Positions 1 through 9,304 of a stretch of 36,162 nt of DNA are shown piece after piece. The notes beneath the pieces are model-generated. The model was not told the origin of the DNA and made no database searches. It saw only the letters and a program-made list of their open reading frames with translations. Location: NCBI GenBank assembly GCA_009786985.1, contig WRGW01000100.1, positions 1 to 36,162 on the forward strand. Direction: 5' to 3'. Within the stretch, counting starts at the first letter, position 1. Every line of letters starts with the position of its first letter. This stretch comes from Oscillospiraceae bacterium (GTDB lineage: Bacteria; Bacillota; Clostridia; Oscillospirales; Ruminococcaceae). The translations under genes and the position numbers were made by a program.

Positions 1-163
1 ATCTTTAAATCTCCTTTGTTTTTTTAATTCTTTTCCGCCACCCTTACCTATGTACACTCGGCAAGCCAAACAAGGGCATAACAAAGGTCGGCTTTGCTGA
101 GCTTTTTATGCCTGCCGTAGGCAGGGTTGGTGAAACAACAACATATTTTTATTTATGCTGTTG
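1..163 (-). other. Structured 5' leader of a leftward gene starting just outside the window
   Basis: On the minus strand a consensus promoter (171-199) is followed by about 160 nt without a credible ORF, ending in a clear AAGGAG ribosome binding site (complement of 11-16) about 10 nt from the window edge. A start codon is therefore expected at or just beyond position 1. The leader holds a perfect CCTGCC/GGCAGG hairpin around 111-125 and a weaker CGGCTTTGCTG hairpin near 90-100. The same themes recur at 22922-23025. The downstream gene cannot be identified from this window. Confidence 0.55.
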
Positions 164-170
164 TAATATC

Positions 171-199
171 ATAATAGCACGCTCTCTAAAATTTGTCAA
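171..199 (-). promoter_or_regulatory. Promoter for the off-window leftward gene
   Basis: The minus strand shows TTGACA (199-194), a 17-nt spacer, and TATTAT (176-171) preceded by TG, an extended -10. Transcription would leave the window leftward through the structured leader. Confidence 0.65.
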
Positions 200-269
200 G
201 AGGTTTTGTGGGATTTGGATTATACCACAAAAATCGAGGCTATTTTTTTTTGTGCAATATGCACAAAAG

Positions 270-302
270 CCCCCATTCCAGACTTTAAATCTGGAATGGG
301 GG
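270..302. terminator. Bidirectional Rho-independent terminator after glgP
   Basis: A perfect 13-bp stem (270-282 with 290-302) closes a 7-nt loop and is GC-rich at its base. It is flanked by T5 on the plus strand and by a CTTTT tract on the minus strand. It lies downstream of the leftward glgP stop. A second hairpin without a T-run (343-351 with 361-369) lies between it and glgP. Confidence 0.8.
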
Positions 303-389
303 TTTTTGTGAGCATTTCAAAATTGCATATATCGTTATGTACACAAGCGTGCAATTTTAACACGCTTGTTAGTGCTTAAAAAATCGGAT

Positions 390-2792
390 TTAACTTTTTA
401 AATCCCAAATAGTGCGAGCGTAGTCACGAACAGAGCGGTCAGCCGAGAACAGTCCAGCTTCTGCGATATTCACAAGTGACATAGAGTTCCATTTATGCGG
501 GTCTTTGTAGATTTGGCTTATTTTCGATTGTGCGGTGCGGTAAGCATCGAAGTCAGCGAAACACATATAACGGTCCTTGGTTTTGAGTTCGTGTGCAAGT
601 TCGTGGAAAGTCGCACCATTCACGCCGTTATGAATGCGGTCGATTACGTTTTTAATCATATGATGATTGTTGTAATAACCTTCAGGGTGGTAGCCGTTTG
701 CTTTTAGAATAGCCGCTTCTTCAGTGCTCATTCCGAAGATAACGATGTTTTCGTCACCAACCTGTGCGTGCATTTCGACGTTTGCACCATCATACGTTCC
801 GAGGGTGAGTGCTCCGTTAAGCATAAACTTCATGTTACCAGTACCAGATGCTTCAGTTCCTGCGAGAGAAATTTGTTCAGAAACTTCACACGCTGGCATC
901 AAAACTTCCGACATAGACACGTTGTAGTCTTCCAAGAATACAACCGACAATTTCTCACTGATTTTTTTGTTCTTGCGAATTTCTTCACCCAAGCACCATA
1001 ATAGCTTGATGATTTGTTTCGCTGTGTAATATCCAGGGGCAGCTTTTGCCGCAAAGATATACGTTTTCGGAACAAAGTCCATATTAGGGTTTTCAAGGAG
1101 AGCCGCATATTCAGCGATGATGTTCATAGCGTTTAGTTGCTGACGTTTATACTCATGCAAACGCTTAGCTTGAACATCAAAAATGCTATCGAGGTTCAAA
1201 GAAATTCCCATTCTGTCTTTGACTTGTTTTGCAAATGCCTGTTTATTTGTTTTTTTGATTTTTGCAAGCTGGTCAAGCACTGCCTTATCGTCTTTGAAGA
1301 GATTGAATTTAGAAAGCTCAGCTGCGTCTTTTTTATAACCCTCACCGATTTTGCTATCTAAGAGTTTAGTTAGACCTGGGTTCGCTTGGAGCAACCATCT
1401 TCTATAAGCAATACCGTTGGTTACATTTTTGAACTTGTGAGGTCTGTCATCACATTCATCTTTAAAGACAGACACTTTAATTAAGTCAGAGTGTAGTTTG
1501 GAAACACCGTTGACCGAGTGTGACGCTTCAACACAAAGGCTTGCCATTCTTACACGGTCACCCGAGATAATCGACATACGCTCAACTTTAGAACCATCGC
1601 CCAATCTTTCGTGCAAACCAGTGCAATAACGGTTATTTATTTCGCAGATAATGGTGTAGATTCGTGGAACGATTTGTTGTAGCAAATCTCTATCCCAAAC
1701 TTCAAGTGCTTCTGGTAATACGGTGTGGTTAGTATAAGAAAAAACGTTTTGAACGATATGCCAAGATTTCGCCCAGCTGTAACCACAGTCATCGAGCAAA
1801 ATTCGCATCATTTCAGGAATTGCGAGTGCTGGATGTGTATCATTAACATGAATTGCGACTTTTTCGTCGATGTTTTCGAGTGTTCCATATACTTTCATGT
1901 GACGCATAACGATGTCACCAATTGATGCCGCACACATAAAGTATTGTTGCCTTAGTCGGAGAGCTTTACCTTCAAGGTAGTTGTCGTTAGGGTAAAGAAC
2001 TTTGGTGAGTGTTTGTGCTACCAAGTCATTTACAGCGTGTTCATAGTTACCTTCATTAAAGTGTGACATATTGAAGCTACTACTCTCCGCTTTCCAGAGG
2101 CGTAATTTTGTAACACCTGGGCTGTCGTATCCAGATACGTACATATCAAAAGGAATAGCGTTTACACTCTGATAATTAACGTGATTGACTTTGTGATAAT
2201 CATTATCCCATGATTCGTGAAGTTCGCCACCAAAACGTACTTCTACAGCTTGGTCTGGAAGTGCCTTGAGCCAAACGCTCCCCCCTGGCAACCAATCGTC
2301 TTTAAGCTCGTCTTGCCAGCCGTCAACGATTTTTTGCTTAAAAATACCGTACTCATACAAAATTGAATATCCAGTTGAGAGATAGCCTTCGGTTGCCATC
2401 GCGTCCATGTAACAAGCGGCGAGTCTTCCGAGACCACCATTTCCGAGTCCTGCATCAGGCTCCTGTTCGTAGAGGGTTTCCAATTTTACGTCTTTGAAAA
2501 TGTCTTTAATTGATTTTTCAGCTATTTCATTTAGTCCTAAGTTAAAAAGATTAGTCTTGAGTGAACGCCCCATTAGAAATTCTACCGATAAGTAGTACAC
2601 TTGTTTTTTGCCTGAAGAGTTGTAGTCACGTGTGAAGTTTCTACGCTTTTCTTTGAGATAGTTTGCGATGGTTTTAGCTAACGCTTTGTAGATTTGTGCC
2701 GCACTCGCTTCTTCGGGAGTGATTCTGAAATCAAACTCAAGCGTGCCGATTATACGCCGTGTGAGTTCTTCAGTAGTCATTGGTGCTTTCAT
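390..2792 (-). CDS. glgP: Glycogen/alpha-glucan phosphorylase
   Basis: A PLP-dependent glycosyltransferase family 35 enzyme of 800 aa that releases glucose-1-phosphate from glycogen or maltodextrin using inorganic phosphate in the cytoplasm. The length fits bacterial members. The N-terminal part carries the family segment YLSVEFLMGRSL and the glycine-rich EPDAGLGNGGLGRLAACYMD. The C-terminal part carries the PLP site EASGTGNMKFMLNGA, whose lysine is residue 655. HVNDTHPALAIPEMMR and RLHEYKRQ are also present. The start has an AAGGGG-type binding site. The gene is monocistronic, with its own promoter at 2837-2865 and a terminator at 270-302. No other glycogen genes are in the window, so substrate preference (glycogen or maltodextrin) is not resolved. 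Confidence 0.97.
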   Translation of the reverse strand: MKAPMTTEELTRRIIGTLEFDFRITPEEASAAQIYKALAKTIANYLKEKRRNFTRDYNSSGKKQVYYLSVEFLMGRSLKTNLFNLGLNEIAEKSIKDIFKDVKLETLYEQEPDAGLGNGGLGRLAACYMDAMATEGYLSTGYSILYEYGIFKQKIVDGWQDELKDDWLPGGSVWLKALPDQAVEVRFGGELHESWDNDYHKVNHVNYQSVNAIPFDMYVSGYDSPGVTKLRLWKAESSSFNMSHFNEGNYEHAVNDLVAQTLTKVLYPNDNYLEGKALRLRQQYFMCAASIGDIVMRHMKVYGTLENIDEKVAIHVNDTHPALAIPEMMRILLDDCGYSWAKSWHIVQNVFSYTNHTVLPEALEVWDRDLLQQIVPRIYTIICEINNRYCTGLHERLGDGSKVERMSIISGDRVRMASLCVEASHSVNGVSKLHSDLIKVSVFKDECDDRPHKFKNVTNGIAYRRWLLQANPGLTKLLDSKIGEGYKKDAAELSKFNLFKDDKAVLDQLAKIKKTNKQAFAKQVKDRMGISLNLDSIFDVQAKRLHEYKRQQLNAMNIIAEYAALLENPNMDFVPKTYIFAAKAAPGYYTAKQIIKLLWCLGEEIRKNKKISEKLSVVFLEDYNVSMSEVLMPACEVSEQISLAGTEASGTGNMKFMLNGALTLGTYDGANVEMHAQVGDENIVIFGMSTEEAAILKANGYHPEGYYNNHHMIKNVIDRIHNGVNGATFHELAHELKTKDRYMCFADFDAYRTAQSKISQIYKDPHKWNSMSLVNIAEAGLFSADRSVRDYARTIWDLKS

Positions 2793-2836
2793 TGGTTATT
2801 TTCCCCTTTTTTTGATTTTACATATATATAGATTAC

Positions 2837-2865
2837 ATTATACCACAATTTTTGCGAAAAGTCAA
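2837..2865 (-). promoter_or_regulatory. glgP promoter
   Basis: The minus strand shows TTGACT (2865-2860), a 17-nt spacer and TGG-TATAAT (extended -10; hexamer 2842-2837). The predicted start of transcription is about 40 nt upstream of the glgP start codon. Confidence 0.75.
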
Positions 2866-2895
2866 TGCAATTTAATAATCTTTTTATTTAAAAAG

Positions 2896-2933
2896 CTTCT
2901 CCCAGTGTTCATTATGACGAACACTGGGAGAAG
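2896..2933 (-). terminator. hppA terminator
   Basis: A perfect 15-bp stem (2896-2910 with 2919-2933) with an 8-nt loop. On the minus strand it is followed by a CTTTTTAAATAAAAA tract. It lies 17 nt after the hppA stop codon and upstream of the glgP promoter, so the two leftward genes are separate units. Confidence 0.85.
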
Positions 2934-2949
2934 GCTATTGTATTTTATA

Positions 2950-5205
2950 TTACAATCTTTCAATCAAAGCTGTAGCCATAGTTACGCCTATGAATACAAG
3001 TGCCACCGAAGACGAGAGTGTAATCAAGATGTTAAATGAAGGACCAGCCGTGTCTTTTAGTGGGTCGCCTACTGTATCGCCTACAACAGCGGCTTTGTGT
3101 TGTTCGCCACCTTTACCGCCGTGATGACCAGACTCAACGTATTTTTTTGCGTTATCCCAAGCACCACCAGAAGTCATCATAAAGATTGCGAGTGCGAAAC
3201 CAGTTATGATTATTCCAGTCATCATTCCTACTACTCCACCTGCACCGAGGAATACACCGGTCACAATTGGAACTACAATTGCGAGAAGTGATGGACCTAC
3301 CATTTTTTTGAGTGCCGATTTAGTGCAAAGGTCAACGCAGGTTGCGTAATCTGCATCTGCGGTACCTTCCATCAAGCCTTTGATTTCTCTAAATTGGCGA
3401 CGTACCTCATGCACTACACTTTGTGCCGCTTTGTGAACAGCTTCAATCGTTAGTGCCGCAAAGAAGAATACCGTTACAATTCCGATAAATAGCCCGATTA
3501 GAACAGGTATGCTTGTGATTGCGATATCAAGTGTAGCATCTGGTGCTATTGCACAAAGACCTACCACACAATCTTCAGTGCAACCAGTGAAGATACCAGT
3601 TTCTAGATAGCCTTCACCGAATGCGTGGTCAACGCAGGCTGATTGAGCAGCAGCCGAACGCTCAGCTAATATATCGTTTGCCATCGCTACGTATGATACT
3701 AGTAGTGCGAGTGCTGTAAACGCAGTTGCACCAATCGCAAAACCTTTACCAGTAGCGGCGGTTGTGTTTCCAAGAGAGTCAAGTGCGTCAGTGCGGTCGC
3801 GAACTACTTCAGGTAGTTCGGCCATTTGAGCTATGCCACCTGCGTTATCTGCAACAGGACCAAAAGCATCAGTTGCTAAGTTGATTCCGAGAGTCGCGAC
3901 GAGCCCTACCGCAGCGATTCCTATTCCGTATAAACCAGCATAAACATCTGTTAGTCCGCCAGCGATGATATAGCTGATTAGTGTACCAAGTGCAACTGTT
4001 AGAATAGGTCCTGCTACTGATTTCATTCCGAGGGAGAGCCCTCCTATGATAATCGTAGCTGAACCTGTTTCGCTTGATTCAGCAAGTTCGCGAGTAGGTT
4101 TGTCAGTGTCGGATGTGTAGTGTTCTGAGAAAAATGCGATTACAATACCTGCTATTGCACCGATTACAATCGAACCGAATATACCCCATACTCTTGAGAA
4201 AGTAATCGCTTCTTCCATACTCGCAACCCAATAAGTAATAGGGAGTGCCGCAACAATTGTGAGTGCGGCAGCTAACCACGTTCCTCTATGAAGTGATTTT
4301 AGAAGGCTTTTTTGTGACGCATCTTCTTTAGTACGAACCGCAAAAGAGCCGATTATAGAAGCAACAACTCCTACAACACAAATCAACATCGGTAAAAGAA
4401 GACCGCCATATCCATATCCCGCAACGACTGCGAGAGCAAAAATTCCGATAATTGCGTGAGCGTATGCCTCATAAAGGTCAGCCCCCATTCCCGCAACGTC
4501 ACCAACGTTATCACCGACATTATCAGCGATTACCGCAGGATTACGAGGGTCATCTTCAGGGATTCCAGCTTCGACTTTACCCACTAAATCAGCACCAACG
4601 TCAGCAGCTTTAGTGAAGATTCCCCCGCCCACACGTGCGAACATCGCCATAAACGCTACGCCGAGCCCGAATTTAATCATTGTTTCGCCGATTACTGTAT
4701 GGTCTTGGTTAAACACAAATCTAAGAACTAAAAACCAAGCAGTAATGTCAAGTAGAGTAAGACCTACTACCACAAACCCCATAACGCTTCCTGCGGAAAA
4801 CGATACTCTCAGCCCTTTGTTGAGGCTTTCGGAAGCAGCTTGAGTGGTACGAGCATTCGCACGAGTTGCTATTTTCATGCCGATGTATCCAGATAAGTAA
4901 GTGAATAAACCACCGCTGATAAAAGCGAACGGGACAAATCTGTTCACAAGCCCGTATTCAGCGTCTGATACGAGAGGAGGTAAAAATGCTAATGCACAAA
5001 GCCCAATAAATACGATAACAAAAAACTTGATTACTGTTTTGAACTGCCGTGCAAGATAAGCATCCGCTCCTTGTCTGATTGAATCTGCGATTTTTACCAT
5101 TTTTTTGTCACCCTCAGAATAACTGAGAACTTTCTTTGCTTGCGCCGCCGCAAACACAAGTGCAAGAATTGCCCCTGCCAATCCTAAGAAAAATAGATGT
5201 TCCAT
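2950..5205 (-). CDS. hppA: Membrane-bound ion-pumping inorganic pyrophosphatase
   Basis: An integral membrane pyrophosphatase of 751 aa with about 16 hydrophobic spans. It hydrolyses PPi and pumps H+ or Na+ outward. The active-site signature DVGADLVGKVEAGIPEDDPR is followed by NVGDNVGDVAGMGADLYEAY. The C-terminal GDTVGDPLKDTAGPS, with its second Mg-PPi site, is intact. The segment GNTTAATGKG has Ala at residue 483 and Gly at 486, the combination seen in K+-dependent family members; K+-independent members carry Lys at the first position. Whether it pumps H+ or Na+ cannot be read reliably. The gene is single, with a strong promoter (5305-5333) and terminator (2896-2933). In an anaerobe it would recover energy from biosynthetic PPi. 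Confidence 0.96.
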   Translation of the reverse strand: MEHLFFLGLAGAILALVFAAAQAKKVLSYSEGDKKMVKIADSIRQGADAYLARQFKTVIKFFVIVFIGLCALAFLPPLVSDAEYGLVNRFVPFAFISGGLFTYLSGYIGMKIATRANARTTQAASESLNKGLRVSFSAGSVMGFVVVGLTLLDITAWFLVLRFVFNQDHTVIGETMIKFGLGVAFMAMFARVGGGIFTKAADVGADLVGKVEAGIPEDDPRNPAVIADNVGDNVGDVAGMGADLYEAYAHAIIGIFALAVVAGYGYGGLLLPMLICVVGVVASIIGSFAVRTKEDASQKSLLKSLHRGTWLAAALTIVAALPITYWVASMEEAITFSRVWGIFGSIVIGAIAGIVIAFFSEHYTSDTDKPTRELAESSETGSATIIIGGLSLGMKSVAGPILTVALGTLISYIIAGGLTDVYAGLYGIGIAAVGLVATLGINLATDAFGPVADNAGGIAQMAELPEVVRDRTDALDSLGNTTAATGKGFAIGATAFTALALLVSYVAMANDILAERSAAAQSACVDHAFGEGYLETGIFTGCTEDCVVGLCAIAPDATLDIAITSIPVLIGLFIGIVTVFFFAALTIEAVHKAAQSVVHEVRRQFREIKGLMEGTADADYATCVDLCTKSALKKMVGPSLLAIVVPIVTGVFLGAGGVVGMMTGIIITGFALAIFMMTSGGAWDNAKKYVESGHHGGKGGEQHKAAVVGDTVGDPLKDTAGPSFNILITLSSSVALVFIGVTMATALIERL

Positions 5206-5304
5206 AGCTTGATTACAACCACCTTACAACTTTATTTTTGCCTGATTTCGGAACTAACCAGAACGTAAGTCAAGACCAATCCCGAAAAATAAAAATTAAC
5301 CTCT

Positions 5305-5333
5305 ATTATATACTACACTATGTCAAATGTCAA
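5305..5333 (-). promoter_or_regulatory. hppA promoter
   Basis: The minus strand shows TTGACA (5333-5328), a 17-nt spacer and TATAAT (5310-5305). A second TTGACA lies 7 nt downstream at 5326-5321, but its spacing is wrong for this -10. The leader is about 93 nt. Confidence 0.75.
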
Positions 5334-5392
5334 GCTATTTTTGTAAAAACTCAAAAAAAATCATGTTTTTGGTTATCTTAGACAAAAACGGA

Positions 5393-5398
5393 TATAAT
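5393..5398 (+). promoter_or_regulatory. Possible -10 for a leaderless yihY-type transcript
   Basis: TATAAT lies only 6 nt before the ATG at 5405 and no Shine-Dalgarno sequence is visible. Transcription would start at or next to the start codon. The -35 position holds only a poor match, so this is tentative. Confidence 0.3.
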
Positions 5399-5404
5399 AA
5401 TTGA

Positions 5405-6349
5405 ATGAATTTTATCCAAAATGTCAAAAATGTAGTTACAAACAATTCCCAAAATGTCGAGCAGTTGTCTTTTTTGCCAACTCCAATTGCTTGGGCAATA
5501 AAAGAAATTCGTTCATTTACGAGCGAACTCGGGCGAAATTCTGTCGGGGCATACGCATCAGGAGCGGCTTTTTTTGCAATCACCTCGTTCTTTCCATTTA
5601 TGCTTTTGCTTATGGCGATGATTTCTCAAACTCCACTCGAAAGTTATATCGCTAATGCTTTGTCTGATAATATAATCAACACAGTCACTGGCGAATTTGT
5701 GGGGGTGATTATGCAAGAAGTCGCAGATAATAAGGCCACAATTGCAATTCTTGGAACAGCGGGAATTTCAGCACTCTGGGCAGCATCTAGGTTTATTTTA
5801 TCAATAGCTCAAGGGCTTAATCGTATTTATGAGTGTGATGTTTTTAGAAATCCAGAAAATCCCCATCTTAAAAAGAAAAGTTGGCTAAAGCTCAGGCTAA
5901 AATCGATTGTTTACTTGCTTGCACTGCTTGGAATATTTGTTGTAGCCCTTGTAGTACTTGTCTTTGGCGAAAGCATAAATCAAAATCTTGCAGAACGATT
6001 AGGATTGCAGGAGCTTGGAGGAATAGTTTTGGCTTTTAGATGGCTAGTGGTATTTTTGCTACTCAGCGTAATTTTTGCGTTGTCTTATACCTTTATTCCA
6101 AGAAGAAAGCTGAAGTTTCGTTTGCAATTAGTTGGAGCAGTTTTTAGTTCGGCAGGCTGGTTAATTTTTTCATGGTTATTTTCACTATACGTCAACAATT
6201 TTGCGAGTTTTGATGAAGTGTATGGAAGCCTTTCAACTATAGTAGTTTTAATGCTTTGGTTATACTTTTGTATGTTTATTTTGTTTATGGGTGCACAAAT
6301 TAACGAATATTTGCGAAAAAAGTTTGTTTTTCGCAAATTATATAGTTGA
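5405..6349 (+). CDS. YihY/BrkB-family integral membrane protein
   Basis: A protein of 314 aa with about six hydrophobic segments. It carries the family-typical N-terminal run GAYASGAAFFAITSFFPFML and the C-terminal DEVYGSLSTIVVLMLWLYFC-type segment with GAQINEY. The family (Pfam Virul_fac_BrkB, once called ribonuclease BN) has no settled function; the RNase BN name was a misassignment. The first 40 residues are hydrophilic. The ATG at 5405 lacks a ribosome binding site, so the start is less certain than the family call; no better start with a binding site was found. Its stop codon overlaps the -35 hexamer of the adhE promoter. Confidence 0.88.
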   Translation: MNFIQNVKNVVTNNSQNVEQLSFLPTPIAWAIKEIRSFTSELGRNSVGAYASGAAFFAITSFFPFMLLLMAMISQTPLESYIANALSDNIINTVTGEFVGVIMQEVADNKATIAILGTAGISALWAASRFILSIAQGLNRIYECDVFRNPENPHLKKKSWLKLRLKSIVYLLALLGIFVVALVVLVFGESINQNLAERLGLQELGGIVLAFRWLVVFLLLSVIFALSYTFIPRRKLKFRLQLVGAVFSSAGWLIFSWLFSLYVNNFASFDEVYGSLSTIVVLMLWLYFCMFILFMGAQINEYLRKKFVFRKLYS

Positions 6350-6374
6350 CAATATAGCTTTTATATGTTATAAT
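6346..6374 (+). promoter_or_regulatory. adhE promoter, overlapping the upstream stop codon
   Basis: TTGACA (6346-6351), a 17-nt spacer, and TGT-TATAAT (hexamer 6369-6374, extended -10). The -35 contains the TGA stop (6347-6349) of the previous gene. The leader to adhE is about 100 nt. Around 6379-6401 a partial TTGTGTTT...AAACAA inverted arrangement resembles a Rex redox-repressor site, but the match is weak. Confidence 0.8.
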
Positions 6375-6483
6375 GTATTGTGTTTGCATTTTATAAACAA
6401 AATTTTCAGAAAAATCATAACAGACAATCAGGGTTGATTAGCAGAATATAGTCAATATTATTTTAATTAGGAGAAGAACTCAC

Positions 6484-9120
6484 ATGAAAGCAAAACCGGC
6501 AAATCCAGAAAAATCTGGAAACACAGAAGTGTCAGCACAAATCGAATCACTTGTGACTAATGCAGAAAAAGCGTTGCAAGAATATGTAAAAATGTCACAA
6601 GAAGACGTTGACAAAGTCGTCCATGCAATGACACTTGCGGGGCTTGATAAGCATATGTATCTATCAAAGCTCGCAGTTGAGGAAACTAAACGTGGTGTTG
6701 TGGAAGACAAGGTAATCAAAAACATCTTCTCCACTGAGTATATCTGGCATAGTATCAAACATCTTAAAACTGTAGGTGTGGTCGAGCGTAACGAGATGGA
6801 GGGTTATATCGAAGTAGCTGAACCTGTAGGTGTAGTTGCGGGTGTAACTCCTGTAACTAACCCGACCTCTACAACTTTGTTTAAATCGATTATCTGTGCG
6901 AAGACTCGTAACCCAATTATTTTTGCGTTCCACCCATCAGCACAACAATGCTCGCTTGAATCGGCGAAAATCGTTCGTGACGTAGCAATCGCTAACGGAG
7001 CGCCTGAACACTGCATTCAATGGATTGAAGTACCTTCGATGGAGGCTACTGCTAGTCTTATGAATCACCCTGGTGTATCGTTAATCCTCGCAACTGGTGG
7101 TGCGGGAATGGTTAAATCTGCTTATAGTTCGGGTAAACCAGCACTTGGAGTAGGTCCTGGTAATGTTCCTTGTTATATCAATAAGAATGTTAATATACAA
7201 CGTGCTTGTACCGACCTTATGATTTCTAAAACTTTCGATAACGGTATGATTTGTGCTTCAGAACAAGCGGCGATTGTTGATAAAGCGATCGCACCTGAAT
7301 TTGAGCGTATTTTAAAAGAAAATAGTTGCCATTTCTTGACTAAAGCTGAAATCGAAAAAATCCACAACTATGTAATTAAAACCGACCCCGAAAGCGGACG
7401 TGTGAGCGTTAATCCAGAACCTGTAGGTCAAACCGCTAACTGGATTGCTGAAAAAGCTGGAATCAAAGTTCCACCGAACACTAAAATCCTCTTGGCTAAG
7501 TTGCCAGAACCGTCAATCAAACATCCACTCTCGCTCGAAACACTTATGCCAGTTCTTGCATATTTTATCGTTGAAGACGAAGTTCAAGGCTTTGAATACT
7601 CCAAGAAAATGCTCGAAATCGGAGGGCTTGGTCACTCGGCTGTAATCCACTCTGATGATGAAAAACTCTGCGAAAGTTTTGGACAAGAAATGAAAGTTGG
7701 TCGTGTAATCATCAATTCACCATCATCACAAGGTGCGATTGGTGCGATTTATAATGCTAATATTCCTTCTTTGACCCTTGGTTGTGGCTCTTATGGGCGA
7801 AACTCGACAACTTCTAATGTATCGAGTGTCAATTTAATCAATAAAAAACGCGTCGCTCAAAGGAGAAACAATATGCAATGGTTCAAAATTCCGCCAAGAA
7901 TTTATTTTGAAAAAGGTTCTACACAATATCTTCAGCATATGCCGAAAATTACACGTGCGTTTATCGTGACTGACCCAGTCATGGAAGAGCTTGGTTATGT
8001 TGATAAGGTGACTTATTACCTCAAAAAACGCCGTGAGCATGTTGATATTGAAGTGTTCTCTGACGTTGAGCCAGACCCGTCTGTAGAAACGATTCGCCGT
8101 GGCGTGGATATGATGAATCGTTTTAAGCCAGATGTAATCATCGCACTTGGTGGTGGTTCTCCGATTGACGCTGCTAAAGGTATGTGGTTATTCTATGAAC
8201 AACCAGATACTGATTTTGACGGTCTTCGCCTCAAATTTTTGGATATTAGAAAACGTGCGTTCCAATACCCGAACCTCGGAAAAAAAGCAGAGATGGTAGC
8301 TATTCCGACGACTTCTGGTACTGGTAGTGAGGTTACGTCGTTCTCGGTAATTACTGATAAAGAAAATGGTAACGTTAAATACCCTCTCGCTGACTACGAA
8401 CTTACTCCAGACGTGGCGATTATCGACCCTCAGTTTGTGGCGACTATGCCAAAATCAATCGTTGCTGATACTGGTATGGACGTACTCACTCACGCAATTG
8501 AAACTTATGTTTCTGTTCTAGCGAGTGATTTTACTAACGGACTTGCGTTAAAAGCTATTCAGCTTATATTTAAGTATCTGCCATCAAGTTACTCTGACCC
8601 ATCTAATGAGTTGGCACGTGAAAAAGTTCACAATGCTTCTTGTATCGCTGGTATGGCGTTCACTAATGCGTTTTTAGGAATTAACCACTCGCTCGCACAC
8701 AAACTCGGCGGTGAATTCCACATTCCTCATGGGCGTGCAAACGCTGTGCTTTTACCTCACGTAATTGCGTACAACGCTCAAAAACCAGAAAAATTCCCGA
8801 TTTTCCCGAAATATTCTGAATTTGTGGCAGATTATCGTTACGCACAAATTGCTCGTAATTCTGGGCTTAAATGTGGCGATACTCAAGAAAGCCAAATCGA
8901 AGCTTTGATTGCGAAGATTTGGGAACTCATGGAAACTCTTAATATCCCAACTTGTATCAAAGATTGTGGAATAGATGAGAAAGAGTTCTTTGCAAAAGTT
9001 CCTATGTTGGCTGAGCGTGCTTTTGAAGACCAATGCACAACTGCGAATCCAAGATACCCACTAATTAAAGATTTAGAAGAAATCTATCGTAAAGCTTATT
9101 ATGGCAAGAATGCCAAGTAG
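6484..9120 (+). CDS. adhE: Bifunctional acetaldehyde-CoA/alcohol dehydrogenase
   Basis: A fused enzyme of 878 aa that reduces acetyl-CoA to acetaldehyde and then to ethanol with two NADH, regenerating NAD+ in fermentation. The N-terminal half (about 20-460) is a CoA-acylating aldehyde dehydrogenase with catalytic Cys257 in FDNGMICASEQ and the motif GVGPGNVPCY. The C-terminal half (about 470-875) is an iron-dependent alcohol dehydrogenase. It shows the GGGSPIDAAKGMW nucleotide loop, and its metal ligands lie in DVLTHAIETY, NHSLAHKLGG and HIPHGRANA. The length matches E. coli AdhE apart from an N-terminal extension of about 12 residues. The start has AGGAGAAG upstream. AdhE proteins usually form spirosome filaments. 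Its position before hydCBA fits disposal of reductant. Confidence 0.97.
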   Translation: MKAKPANPEKSGNTEVSAQIESLVTNAEKALQEYVKMSQEDVDKVVHAMTLAGLDKHMYLSKLAVEETKRGVVEDKVIKNIFSTEYIWHSIKHLKTVGVVERNEMEGYIEVAEPVGVVAGVTPVTNPTSTTLFKSIICAKTRNPIIFAFHPSAQQCSLESAKIVRDVAIANGAPEHCIQWIEVPSMEATASLMNHPGVSLILATGGAGMVKSAYSSGKPALGVGPGNVPCYINKNVNIQRACTDLMISKTFDNGMICASEQAAIVDKAIAPEFERILKENSCHFLTKAEIEKIHNYVIKTDPESGRVSVNPEPVGQTANWIAEKAGIKVPPNTKILLAKLPEPSIKHPLSLETLMPVLAYFIVEDEVQGFEYSKKMLEIGGLGHSAVIHSDDEKLCESFGQEMKVGRVIINSPSSQGAIGAIYNANIPSLTLGCGSYGRNSTTSNVSSVNLINKKRVAQRRNNMQWFKIPPRIYFEKGSTQYLQHMPKITRAFIVTDPVMEELGYVDKVTYYLKKRREHVDIEVFSDVEPDPSVETIRRGVDMMNRFKPDVIIALGGGSPIDAAKGMWLFYEQPDTDFDGLRLKFLDIRKRAFQYPNLGKKAEMVAIPTTSGTGSEVTSFSVITDKENGNVKYPLADYELTPDVAIIDPQFVATMPKSIVADTGMDVLTHAIETYVSVLASDFTNGLALKAIQLIFKYLPSSYSDPSNELAREKVHNASCIAGMAFTNAFLGINHSLAHKLGGEFHIPHGRANAVLLPHVIAYNAQKPEKFPIFPKYSEFVADYRYAQIARNSGLKCGDTQESQIEALIAKIWELMETLNIPTCIKDCGIDEKEFFAKVPMLAERAFEDQCTTANPRYPLIKDLEEIYRKAYYGKNAK

Positions 9121-9136
9121 TGCGAAAAAGACTTAC

Positions 9137-9171
9137 AACATTAAGGGATGGTAAAGCCACCCCTTAATGTT
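9137..9171 (+). terminator. Hairpin after adhE, probable terminator
   Basis: An 11-bp stem (9137-9147 with 9161-9171), extended by 3 bp after one A/C mismatch, with a 5-nt loop. The T-tract after it is poor, so termination may be partial. Two direct GTTAAACTT units follow at 9173-9191. Confidence 0.5.
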
Positions 9172-9201
9172 CGTTAAACTTTGTTAAACTTATCGCAAAA
9201 A

Positions 9202-9233
9202 TTGACATAATGGTAGGTCAAGGCTCTTACAAT
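9202..9233 (+). promoter_or_regulatory. Possible hydCBA promoter
   Basis: TTGACA at 9202-9207 and TACAAT at 9228-9233 are separated by 20 nt, longer than the 17 nt seen elsewhere here. A half-site TTGTTAA just upstream (9181) could belong to a redox operator. This is a weak call. Confidence 0.3.
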
Positions 9234-9304
9234 AGAATTGCTATATATGTCAAGAATGCGAGTTAAAAATTAAACTATTATTAAGAAGGAGGAAGTAAGA
9301 TTTT

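Noticed and set aside
5335-5583. An 82-codon ORF opposite the start of the YihY-type gene
   Set aside because: It lies antisense to a conserved membrane protein and has no binding site; it is a shadow.
6379-6401. A Rex operator in the adhE leader
   Set aside because: Half-sites match TTGTTAA-N-TTAACAA only partly. A palindrome of the expected spacing is not present, so it is mentioned but not called.
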